Positions 46,831-55,534 of a DNA stretch of 64,000 bases are shown one piece after another. The notes under the pieces are model-generated. The model made no database searches and had not been told where the DNA came from. It worked only from the letters and a program-made list of their open reading frames with translations. The first letter of the stretch is position 1. Each line of letters begins with the position of its first letter. Position numbers and translations under genes: made by a program. Origin of the DNA: Paenibacillus sonchi (GTDB taxonomy: Bacteria > Bacillota > Bacilli > Paenibacillales > Paenibacillaceae); NCBI RefSeq assembly GCF_016772475.1, contig NZ_CP068595.1, positions 4,526,001 through 4,590,000 on the forward strand, read 5' to 3'.

Positions 46831-46900
46831 GCATTCCGGGAAAGCGTATGGTTTAACCGATCGTTGAAAAAGTATTAGTTTTAGTTGATGGGCTGAATCC

Positions 46901-46926
46901 TCACGAAGTAAGCGCTTCTCTATAAT
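46901..46926 (+). promoter_or_regulatory. Promoter with cre-like site of the importer operon
   Basis: GTAAGCGCTT (46908-46917), the core of a CcpA catabolite-responsive element, directly precedes TATAAT (46921-46926). A site overlapping the promoter would give carbon-catabolite repression. A clear -35 was not found. Confidence 0.5.
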
Positions 46927-46966
46927 AAAGACATAGAGAAATAGTGAGATGGAAAGGGGATTCGAG

Positions 46967-47893
46967 ATGAAACAGAAACAACACGGCTTCTGGGATGATG
47001 TCAAGAAGTATAGAACCCTGCTTCTTATGCTGACTCCGGCGGTATTGTTTTTCCTGGTGTTTGCTTACGTGCCTATGGCGGGAATTGTGCTGGCCTTTAA
47101 GCAATACAACTACACCGACGGTATCATTCACAGCCCATGGAACGGACTGGACAACTTCAGATTTTTTTTCGGTTCCGGTGACGCCTGGCGTGTAACCCGA
47201 AACACGGCGCTGTACAATATTGCTTTTATTGTTGTTAACAACGTCCTTCAGATCTTTGCGGGGATTTTATTGTTCGAGGTTGCCGGCAAATGGTTCCGGA
47301 AGATTACGCAAACGATATTGTTCCTGCCTTACTTTATTTCCTGGGTAGTGGTCGGGGCCATTGCCTATAACCTGTTCAACTTCGATGTGGGTACCGTTAA
47401 TGTATTGCTGAAGGGGCTGGGCATGCAGCCGGTCGACATTTACAATACGGCAGCCTACTGGCCGGTTATTCTTGTGGTGGTGTCCGCCTGGAAGGCGCTG
47501 GGCTACGGAACGATCATGTATCTCGCGGCAATCACCAGCATTGATACCGAAATGTATGAAGCTGCTGAGATTGACGGCGCGAATATTTTCCAGCGCATTA
47601 TGAAGATTACAGTTCCGAACCTGATCCCAACGGTGATCATTCTGGTTCTGCTGGCCATCGGCAACATCTTCCGCGGCGATTTCGGGATGTTCTACAATAT
47701 GGTCGGCAACAACGGCCTGCTGTTCTCGTCCACTGACGTTATTGATACCTTCGTATTCCGTTCGCTCACAACCTCAAATGAGATTGGGATGTCCGCTGCG
47801 GCAGGCTTCTATCAATCACTGCTGGGCTTTGCAACGATCATGCTGGCCAACTACGCGGTACGCAAATACGATAAAGACCGTGCGCTGTTCTAG
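46967..47893 (+). CDS. ABC sugar permease, LplB-type
   Basis: 308 residues with six TM segments and EAA loop (YEAAEIDGANIFQRIMKITVP). ATG 46967 after AAAGGGGATTCGAG is preferred over ATG 46949. It forms a channel with the next gene; the ATPase is encoded elsewhere. Confidence 0.9.
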   Translation: MKQKQHGFWDDVKKYRTLLLMLTPAVLFFLVFAYVPMAGIVLAFKQYNYTDGIIHSPWNGLDNFRFFFGSGDAWRVTRNTALYNIAFIVVNNVLQIFAGILLFEVAGKWFRKITQTILFLPYFISWVVVGAIAYNLFNFDVGTVNVLLKGLGMQPVDIYNTAAYWPVILVVVSAWKALGYGTIMYLAAITSIDTEMYEAAEIDGANIFQRIMKITVPNLIPTVIILVLLAIGNIFRGDFGMFYNMVGNNGLLFSSTDVIDTFVFRSLTTSNEIGMSAAAGFYQSLLGFATIMLANYAVRKYDKDRALF

Positions 47894-47910
47894 GAAAAGG
47901 AGGTAATGCC

Positions 47911-48837
47911 ATGAGTACAACTACTGCAAAAATCCAAACTGCAAAGGTGCGCAAGCGGGTCAACACGGACCGGCTCACCCTGTCAATCATCGGATACGCG
48001 ACCCTCATAGTGCTCGCTGTATTCTGCATCGTTCCCTTCCTGCTGGTGGTGTCCGCCTCACTAAGCGAAGAGAGCTCCATCATCGAGAAAGGCTTCCAGC
48101 TGATCCCGTCTACCTTTTCCACAGAGGCCTACGGCTTGCTGTTCAAGTATCCGGCTGAAATGCTCAGAGCTTACGGTGTAACGATCACCGTTACCCTAAT
48201 CGGCACCGTGCTTGGATTGTTCCTGACCTCCATGACGGCTTACGTGCTGTCCCGGAGAGATTTTAAATGGCGCGGACGCTTCTCGTTTTTCTTCTTCTTC
48301 ACTACGCTGTTCAGCGGCGGACTGGTGCCTTCTTACCTGTTGATTATCAACTTCCTGCATCTCAAAGATACACTGCTGGTGCTGATTCTGCCCATGCTGA
48401 TGAACGTATTTTACATTATCGTCATGAAGTCGTTCATGAGCAGCATCCCGGATGCGATCACAGAATCCGCCAAGATTGACGGCGCAGGCGATTTCCGGAT
48501 CTTTTTACAGCTGATTGTGCCTTTGTCCAAGCCCGCACTGGCGACGATCGGTCTGTTCATAGCCTTGGCTTACTGGAACGACTGGTATAACGCGCTGCTC
48601 TATATTTCCAAGTCCGAATTGATGCCGCTTCAATACTATTTATATAAAATGCTTGGTAATATGGATGGTATGCGCAAGGCGATGATGGCCTCGGGTGCAG
48701 TGGTGAATACCGATCTGCCTACCGAAAGCTTGAAGATGGCCATGACCATCGTGGCTACAGGACCGATTCTGCTGGCTTATCCGTTCATTCAAAAGTATTT
48801 TGTGCAAGGTCTCACGATTGGCGCTGTCAAAGGATAA
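47911..48837 (+). CDS. ABC sugar permease, LplC/YtcP-type
   Basis: 308 residues with six TM segments and EAA loop (TESAKIDGAGDFRIFLQLIVP), ending VQGLTIGAVKG. Ribosome site AAAGGAGGTAATGCC. Partner of the preceding permease. Confidence 0.9.
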   Translation: MSTTTAKIQTAKVRKRVNTDRLTLSIIGYATLIVLAVFCIVPFLLVVSASLSEESSIIEKGFQLIPSTFSTEAYGLLFKYPAEMLRAYGVTITVTLIGTVLGLFLTSMTAYVLSRRDFKWRGRFSFFFFFTTLFSGGLVPSYLLIINFLHLKDTLLVLILPMLMNVFYIIVMKSFMSSIPDAITESAKIDGAGDFRIFLQLIVPLSKPALATIGLFIALAYWNDWYNALLYISKSELMPLQYYLYKMLGNMDGMRKAMMASGAVVNTDLPTESLKMAMTIVATGPILLAYPFIQKYFVQGLTIGAVKG

Positions 48838-48902
48838 ATCCGGGGGAACCCGGTTATCAATATATAACCCAACCAACTATTCGATTAGGGGGAAACAAGG
48901 TC

Positions 48903-50492
48903 ATGGCAAACAAGAAAAAGAAACTCACAGTTACGCTGGCAACGATGATGGCACTGGGGACAATCCTCAGCGCATGCGGTGGCGGCAACAACAACAATAC
49001 AGCTGCGGAAGCAACAAACGCCGGGGCAACCGCTGCAACAACAGAAGGCGCAGCCGCGGATTCCGGCGCTCCTGACACCTCCAAAGAGGTCAAGCTCAAA
49101 ATGATCCTGGTCGGCGGCCAGCCCGGCGATTACGACAAGGTATTCGGAGAGCTCAATACCAAATTGAAAGAAAAAATCAATGCCACCGTGGAAACAGAGT
49201 TCCTTGACTGGTCCGACTGGACCCAGAAGTATCCGCTGAAATTTGCCGCCAATGAGGATTTTGACCTCGTGTACACAGCTAACTGGGCTTTTTATAACGA
49301 TCAGGCACTGAAAGGCGGATTTTTGGAGCTGACCGATGATATGCTGCAAAAGTACATGCCAAAAACCTGGGAAGCAATGCCTAAGGTAAACTGGGAGCAA
49401 GCGAAAGTGGACGGCAAGCTCTACATGGTTCCAAACAACAACGTTGAGGTTACCGACAAGGTAGTGCTGTATCGTGAGGATCTGCGCAAAAAGTACAATC
49501 TTCCGGAAATCAACAGTCCCGACACCTACGCCAATTACTTGAAAACGGTTGCTAAAGAAGAAAAAGGCATTACCGCTTACGGTGCCAAACCCGCTGACGG
49601 CTGGAAATGGCATGAGCTTGACCAGACATTGCTGGAGCAGAACAACAACTTCAACCTGGTGGATGCCAACCTGCTGCCGCTGGCTTACAAGCTGGATGAT
49701 GCTTCCGGCAAAATATTCAACATCTACGACACTCCTGAGTTCACATCGCTGCTGAAATATTATAAAGATCTGGCCGACAATGGCGCCTGGTCCAAAAACG
49801 TAGTCAGCAACAAAAACGATGTATGGCAGGATATCAAGGCCGGGAAGGTGTCCTCCTATGCCCATAACCTGGGTACTGTGGCTGCTAACCTTGCCGAAAT
49901 GCGCCGCGACAAACCGGATGTAGAGCTGGCGATTGCCGACCTTACACCGGATAAGAAAAAAATCGCCGCAATTGCGACCCAAAACGGGATGTCCATTCAT
50001 GCTACTTCTAAGAATGCAGAACGTTCTCTGATGCTGATCGATCTGCTGCAAAATGACAAGGAAATTCACGACTTGACGATGTACGGCATTGCCGGAACCA
50101 ACTACATCCCTGAAGGGGATGACAAGTACAAGGCTGGTCCTGCGGCTGCGAATTACACCGGCTTCTCGAACTGGGGCTGGAATTCCCCGCTGAACCGTCA
50201 AGATGCGGCTTATCCGAAGGAAGCCGATGATATGTTCAACAGCTGGCAGTCGAGTGTTTACCACTTCCCGCTGGAAACCTTTGTCTTCGACTCAGCTAAA
50301 GTGAAGAACGAAGTGGCGAATATCGGGAACGTCATGCTGCGTTACGCGATCCCGCTGGAATACGGATTGATCGACGATATCGAAAAAGGCCAGGCTGACC
50401 TGATCAAACAGCTGAAATCCGCTGGCATTGATAAGGTCCAGACTGAAATGCAAACGCAAATCGATGCCTTCCTGGCAGCGCAAAAACAATAG
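48903..50492 (+). CDS. Lipoprotein sugar-binding protein
   Basis: 529 residues, lipoprotein signal ending LGTILSACGGG, then an Ala/Thr-rich linker and a solute-binding domain of the LplA type. It delivers the sugar to the two preceding permeases. A strong hairpin after it separates it from the GH35 gene. Confidence 0.9.
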   Translation: MANKKKKLTVTLATMMALGTILSACGGGNNNNTAAEATNAGATAATTEGAAADSGAPDTSKEVKLKMILVGGQPGDYDKVFGELNTKLKEKINATVETEFLDWSDWTQKYPLKFAANEDFDLVYTANWAFYNDQALKGGFLELTDDMLQKYMPKTWEAMPKVNWEQAKVDGKLYMVPNNNVEVTDKVVLYREDLRKKYNLPEINSPDTYANYLKTVAKEEKGITAYGAKPADGWKWHELDQTLLEQNNNFNLVDANLLPLAYKLDDASGKIFNIYDTPEFTSLLKYYKDLADNGAWSKNVVSNKNDVWQDIKAGKVSSYAHNLGTVAANLAEMRRDKPDVELAIADLTPDKKKIAAIATQNGMSIHATSKNAERSLMLIDLLQNDKEIHDLTMYGIAGTNYIPEGDDKYKAGPAAANYTGFSNWGWNSPLNRQDAAYPKEADDMFNSWQSSVYHFPLETFVFDSAKVKNEVANIGNVMLRYAIPLEYGLIDDIEKGQADLIKQLKSAGIDKVQTEMQTQIDAFLAAQKQ

Positions 50493-50525
50493 CCGGATAA
50501 GAGTGAAGCTTATGTAACGGCTTCC

Positions 50526-50563
50526 GGGCTGCTCCAAAGCATAGCTTTGGGGCAGCCCTTTTT
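50526..50563 (+). terminator. Terminator/attenuator between binding protein and beta-galactosidase
   Basis: A stem of about 15 bp (GGGCTGCTCCAAAGC / GCTTTGGGGCAGCCC) with ATA loop and five T. Partial readthrough would set the ratio of binding protein to enzyme. Confidence 0.9.
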
Positions 50564-50608
50564 AAGAATATAAGGGTTGATATGTTTCATAAAAAGGAGC
50601 GCAAGAAT

Positions 50609-52990
50609 ATGGCCTACACAATTCATGCGGGCATTGCCCCGAAGGAGATTTATCCGGCGTCCCTGAAGCTGAGCGGAACCAATCCGCAGGGAGACCGGAT
50701 CAGCTTCACCAATTACTATATGGAGCTGAACGGCAAGCCGTATTTTGCCGTCTGCGGGGAATTCCATTATTCCCGTTACCCGGAAGACAGCTGGGAAACC
50801 GAAATCCGCAAGATGAAGATATCCGGGATTAATATTGTGGCCACCTACATCTTCTGGAATCACCATGAGGAAATCGAAGGGGAATTCGAATGGCAGGGCA
50901 ACCGCGATCTGCGGAGGTTCGTAGAGCTGTGTGCACAGAATGGAATGTATGTCATCCTGCGTGTGGGTCCGTTCTGCCATGGCGAGGTCCGCAACGGCGG
51001 ACTGCCGGACTGGCTGTTCGGGCGTTACTTTGATGTGCGTTCCAATGACGAAGGCTACCTGCATTATGTCCGCCGGCTGTTCCAGGAGATTGGAGCGCAG
51101 GCAGCGGGACAGATGTTCAAGGACGGAGGGCCTGTGGTTGGCATTCAGCTGGAGAACGAATTCAATGCCGCTGCGGCCCTGTGGGAACTGACTGCCAAGC
51201 AAGGTGATGAATACCTGAGCGGCGGAATTGGAGGCGAAGCTGGGGCTGAGCATATGCGCCTGCTTAAGCAGTATGCTGTAGAAGCGGGAATGATTGCGCC
51301 GGTTTACACCAGTACGGGCTGGGGCGCTGCGCCATTGCTGGAGGATGAGGTGCTTCCGCTGTACGGCGGCTATGCCTATACGCCTTGGAGTATCAGCGCG
51401 CAGAATCCTGACCAGAAGCCGACCCCGGAGTATGTATTCGTGAATTATCACGATGAAACGGCCGGAACCGGCGAGTTCAATCCTCCATATGCCAAAACCA
51501 AATATCCGTTTGCCTGCTGTGAGATGGGCGGAGGCATGCAGACCTGGTATTTGTCGCGGTTCCAGGTGGAACCGGAGAGCGTGCTGGCGATGGGCCTGAT
51601 GAAGATTGCAGGCGGGTGCAATTTTGTCGGTTATTATATGTTCCATGGCGGTACGAATCTGGTGGGAAAAACAGGCTACCTGAATGAGAGCACCACGCCC
51701 AGAATCACCTACGACTTTCAGGCTCCTCTTGGTGAATTCGGCCAGATCCGTGATTCGGCCCATCTGCTGCGGCCGCTGCATTATTTTCTCCACCGGTTCG
51801 GGGCGCGGCTGGCGCCGATGGCAACCGTCCTGCCTCAAGGCGCGGAGGCTATCACTCCCGAAGATGCCCATACGCTGCGCTACGCGGTCCGCACGGACGG
51901 CAGCGCGGGGTTCCTGTTCGTCAACAACTACCAGGACCACGTGGAGATGGATGTGCATGAGAATGTCCGGTTTGCCGTCCGGCTGGCTGAGGAAACGATT
52001 GAATTCCCAAGAAAAAGCGCACTGACCGTCCACAGAAATGCCTCGTTCCTTCTGCCATTCAATTTTGCGCTGGACGGGCTGAACCTGCGCTATGCTACGG
52101 CCCAGCCGGTAACCTTGGTGGAGTCTGCGGAGGCGGCCACCTACTTCTTCTCCATGCCGGAGGGGGTGGACGGGGAGTTTCGGATTGATGCCCATGAGGG
52201 CATCACCAGCGTTTCCGTAGATGCCGGAACCGTGGAGATGGATGCCGGGAACCATTACACGGTCCTTATCCCGTATGACCGCTCAGGAATGATCCGGATT
52301 ACACAGGAGGGAGCGCGGGAAATCCGCATTTATGCTATGAATGCCCAAGAAGCCGCCATGCTGTGGGAGATGGAGGAAGAGGGGCTGCAGCGGATCATAT
52401 TCTCGGAGATTCCGCCTGTACAGACCGGGGATGGCCTCGAATTTTTCAGCTGCGGCAACAATAGCTTCTCTTTCCGGGAATATACCGGAGGTCCGGCGGC
52501 TGCGGCCAAGTGGACAACAGCGTATGAGGCCTGCTCTATCGCTCAGCACAGCGGCGGGTGGTTTCACAGCTATGACCTGGAGCTTCCGGCCAAGGAGGCC
52601 GGGCTGAAGACACGGAAGCTCCATGACCATAAAATAGCGCTTGAGTTTGCTCCAAGGATGCTGGAGGGGGTGGAAGAGGTGCTGCTGAGCATCGATTACA
52701 CAGGAAATGTAGGTTATGCTTTTGCCGCTGGCCGGCTTTTCCATGATCATTTCTATAACGGCGCGCCATGGGAGATCGGCTTGTCCCGCTTCAAGGATGT
52801 TCTGAAGGGCGGGGAGATCATCCTCGAAACCACACCGCTGCGCCAGGGTGTAACGACTGTGGCTGCAGATGCCGCCATGGCGGCCCAGAAGCAGTTTACC
52901 GGGGAAGCGACGGCAGTGTTCCACAGCGTTACAGCGGTTCCGGTGTACCGGGTGGCGTTGACCGACAGGCGGACTGAGAGTGGAAGCTAA
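50609..52990 (+). CDS. GH35 beta-galactosidase
   Basis: 793 residues. The N-terminal barrel has the GH35 hallmarks GEFHYSRYPED and TYIFWNHHEE, acid/base in ENE (residues 182-184) and nucleophile Glu305 in CCEMGGG; beta-rich domains follow. No signal peptide, so it hydrolyses imported beta-galactosides in the cytoplasm. ATG 50609 follows AAAAAGGAGC. It ends the importer operon. Confidence 0.9.
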   Translation: MAYTIHAGIAPKEIYPASLKLSGTNPQGDRISFTNYYMELNGKPYFAVCGEFHYSRYPEDSWETEIRKMKISGINIVATYIFWNHHEEIEGEFEWQGNRDLRRFVELCAQNGMYVILRVGPFCHGEVRNGGLPDWLFGRYFDVRSNDEGYLHYVRRLFQEIGAQAAGQMFKDGGPVVGIQLENEFNAAAALWELTAKQGDEYLSGGIGGEAGAEHMRLLKQYAVEAGMIAPVYTSTGWGAAPLLEDEVLPLYGGYAYTPWSISAQNPDQKPTPEYVFVNYHDETAGTGEFNPPYAKTKYPFACCEMGGGMQTWYLSRFQVEPESVLAMGLMKIAGGCNFVGYYMFHGGTNLVGKTGYLNESTTPRITYDFQAPLGEFGQIRDSAHLLRPLHYFLHRFGARLAPMATVLPQGAEAITPEDAHTLRYAVRTDGSAGFLFVNNYQDHVEMDVHENVRFAVRLAEETIEFPRKSALTVHRNASFLLPFNFALDGLNLRYATAQPVTLVESAEAATYFFSMPEGVDGEFRIDAHEGITSVSVDAGTVEMDAGNHYTVLIPYDRSGMIRITQEGAREIRIYAMNAQEAAMLWEMEEEGLQRIIFSEIPPVQTGDGLEFFSCGNNSFSFREYTGGPAAAAKWTTAYEACSIAQHSGGWFHSYDLELPAKEAGLKTRKLHDHKIALEFAPRMLEGVEEVLLSIDYTGNVGYAFAAGRLFHDHFYNGAPWEIGLSRFKDVLKGGEIILETTPLRQGVTTVAADAAMAAQKQFTGEATAVFHSVTAVPVYRVALTDRRTESGS

Positions 52991-53525
52991 ACATAAGGTA
53001 ATGAGGTAGGGAATTGCAGGGAGCTGTAGAGAGTTGTAGGGAGTACCTAACAGGTCATGATAGAATGCAAACGGACTGGAGAAGCGTTATTTGGCGAAAA
53101 TGGCAGTGTTATCCGGCCAAACGGACCCAGGAGCCTTTATATGATCGATTTACCCCCGTTTTGAGCGCAAACGGATGAAATAAGGGATTCTGAGTCCGCA
53201 TTCATGGAGACAAGGGTTCTTTTCACAAAATAAGGTCATCTGTGTCCGGATCACCGGCAAGCGGGTGGGCTAATAGGTGGATATAGCAACAGACCGGCTG
53301 GTGAATCATGAAATCTGTTCAATAAGTGGATATAGCAGCGGATTAGCTGGAGAACAATGCAATCGAACCCGTACGTGGATGAAGCGGCGGACTGTGGGCC
53401 AAGTAAAACGGACTTGCAGATGGCCGGGGATGCATACGATCCCTTGGCGGCTTGTAAGCTTGTATTCAGGTGTACTTATGTTCATCGCCAGGTACCTGGG
53501 CTGTATGAACTAAAACTCAAACCTC
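52991..53525. repeat. Noncoding region with degenerate repeats
   Basis: No gene supported. It contains a near-duplicate of GTGGATATAGCA followed by GCTGG (53277 and 53328) and recurring blocks with GCAAACGGA and AAATAAGG...GTCCG (53068-53245). Such blocks resemble dispersed degenerate intergenic repeats of Paenibacillus genomes; this is from general familiarity, not a search. Confidence 0.5.
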
Positions 53526-53573
53526 AAAAAGCACCGCCCAGGCAGTGAGATCTGCTTAGGCGGTGCTTTTTTT
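53526..53573. terminator. Bidirectional terminator
   Basis: AAAAAGCACCGCC pairs with GGCGGTGCTTTTT around a smaller inner stem; A and T runs on both sides serve the minus-strand permease operon and any plus-strand transcript. Confidence 0.88.
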
Positions 53574-53616
53574 CAAATGCAGCTTTCGTTTAACCGTCCG
53601 TGTGTGAGGAGCTAGA

Positions 53617-54453
53617 TCAGCCCTTCACTGCTCCGGCCACTACGCCTTTGACGATGTACTTCTGCAGGAAGATGAACACGATGATGGAAGGCAATACGGC
53701 CATCACCATTGCTGTCATCGCATACTGCCAGTCGGAGGTGTACTGTCCGACGAAAGTGTAGGCTGCCAGCGTCAGCGTTTTCGTATCCGGTGAACCGTTG
53801 ACCATTAAGAGCGGGAGCAGGAAGTCGTTCCAGATCCACATGACGTCGATGATGACAATGGTAGTCGTTACCGATTTCAACAGCGGGAAGATGACACTGA
53901 AGAACAGCCGGAAGCTCGAAGCCCCGTCGATTGTGGCGCTCTCGTCGATCTCTGTCGGGATGCCTTTTACAAATCCGTGATAGATGAACACAGCCAGCGG
54001 TGCGCCGAAGCCCCAATACAGCAGCCCCAGTCCCCAGGTGCTCTCGGAGAGGTTCAGGTTCTTGGCTGTTTGCAGCACGGTCAGCATGATGGATTGGAAC
54101 GGAATCAGCATCGGCATAATGCACAGGAAGTAGATGATTCCGCTGAGTCTGGATTTGGTCCGTGCCAGTTTATAGGCGGCAATGGAAGAGATGAACACGA
54201 TGCCCAGCAGGCCAAGGCCGGTAATGATGAAGTTGTTCAGGAACAATCTCGGATAGTTGATGAATTTCCAGACATACGAGTAGTTGCTGAGCGCCAGATG
54301 CTGTGGCAGAGCGATAACATCCGTCATGACCTCGCTGAAGCTTTTTAACGAGTTGATGATCGTCAGGAACAGCGGATACAGGAACAGAAGAGAGAGGATG
54401 ACCAGAATCACTTCGAGAATGATCCGGCCTGCTTTGGTGTTGTTTGTTTTCAT
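53617..54453 (-). CDS. ABC sugar permease, MalG/UgpE-type
   Basis: 278 residues with six TM segments, EAA loop (DESATIDGASSFRLFFSVIFP) and the C-terminal QKYIVKGVVAGAVKG. Its start overlaps the upstream permease stop by 1 base (TAATG). Partner of 54453-55343. Confidence 0.92.
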   Translation of the reverse strand: MKTNNTKAGRIILEVILVILSLLFLYPLFLTIINSLKSFSEVMTDVIALPQHLALSNYSYVWKFINYPRLFLNNFIITGLGLLGIVFISSIAAYKLARTKSRLSGIIYFLCIMPMLIPFQSIMLTVLQTAKNLNLSESTWGLGLLYWGFGAPLAVFIYHGFVKGIPTEIDESATIDGASSFRLFFSVIFPLLKSVTTTIVIIDVMWIWNDFLLPLLMVNGSPDTKTLTLAAYTFVGQYTSDWQYAMTAMVMAVLPSIIVFIFLQKYIVKGVVAGAVKG

Positions 54454-55343
54454 TATGCCTCTACCTCTCTTCGTTTGAAGACTGTCAGCTGGATGATCGT
54501 TACGACCAGTACAGCCAGGAACAGGATAAGCGCTTTCGCGGTTCCGTATCCGTATAGATTATTCTGGAAGGTATCCCGGTAGATATCGTAAGCGATACTG
54601 TAGGTAGTTCCTCCGGGACCGCCGCCGGTCAGCGACAGAATTACGTCGAATACTTTGATCGAGTTGGTCAGTGCCATAAAGACCGAGATTGTAATGGAGG
54701 GTGCAAGCAGCGGCAGCGTAATGCTGAAGAATCTTCTCATCGCTCCGGCACCGTCCACCGTTGCGGCTTCCTTAAGGTCGTCAGGTACAGACTGCAGGCC
54801 CGCGATATAAATCACCAGGTAGAATCCGATCGACTGCCAGATGGAAACCCCTAGAATCGAGATGAATGCCAGCCCCGGCGTTCCCAGCCAGCTGAGCCCG
54901 AAGAACGACCAGCCTGTGCTTTCCCCCAGAGAGTTGAAGCCCTGCATGAAAATAAATTTCCAGATGAAGCCGACAATCACAAGGCTGAGAATGTAAGGGA
55001 TGAAAAAGGCCGCTCTCAGCCAGGAGGTGGACTTCAGCTTCATATCGAGCAGGACAGCCAGCAGAATGGCCAGCACGTTAACAATAACAATGTAGAGTAT
55101 CGCATATTTGATCGTGAACCATGCCGAATTGGCAAAGTTGCTGTCTCCGGTAAAGATCTGCTGGAAATTATCCAGGCCGACGAATTTGGGATGTTTGGAG
55201 ATTCCGTTCCACTTGGTCATGGAATACCGGATGGTCATGACAAAAGGAATGTAGAACGCAACAGCGATACAGATTAGAACGGGGAGGGTGAACAGCCCGA
55301 AATCTAATTTCTCGCGCCATCTTCTGCCGAGTGTTTTTAACAT
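54453..55343 (-). CDS. ABC sugar permease, MalF/UgpA-type
   Basis: 296 residues with six TM segments and EAA loop (KEAATVDGAGAMRRFFSITLP). ATG 55343 after AAAAGAGGTGCATCC is preferred over the longer frame. The binding protein is encoded at 59158 on the other strand, beyond the two-component genes; the ATPase is elsewhere. Confidence 0.92.
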   Translation of the reverse strand: MLKTLGRRWREKLDFGLFTLPVLICIAVAFYIPFVMTIRYSMTKWNGISKHPKFVGLDNFQQIFTGDSNFANSAWFTIKYAILYIVIVNVLAILLAVLLDMKLKSTSWLRAAFFIPYILSLVIVGFIWKFIFMQGFNSLGESTGWSFFGLSWLGTPGLAFISILGVSIWQSIGFYLVIYIAGLQSVPDDLKEAATVDGAGAMRRFFSITLPLLAPSITISVFMALTNSIKVFDVILSLTGGGPGGTTYSIAYDIYRDTFQNNLYGYGTAKALILFLAVLVVTIIQLTVFKRREVEA

Positions 55344-55534
55344 GGATGCACCTCTTTTGGATTTATAGGGTGGAGTCTGGTACTGGCTTGCCACACATAA
55401 CCATTCCGGTTAGTCTATATTGTGTATTATAGAGCAGACCCCTATACTCAAAAATGGATTTAAGAGTACAGTTAGGGGTAAAAAGGTGAACTGAACATTT
55501 CCGTGTAATCTTGTGCTAGAAGGAGGCCGGCATC

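Noticed and set aside
48885..52255. Very long minus-strand frames opposite the binding protein and GH35 genes
   Set aside because: Shadow frames from biased codon use; the plus-strand genes have ribosome sites and catalytic motifs.
53092..53260. CRISPR-like array in the 53-kb repeat region
   Set aside because: The repeats are degenerate, unevenly spaced and lack regular spacers; no cas gene is nearby.
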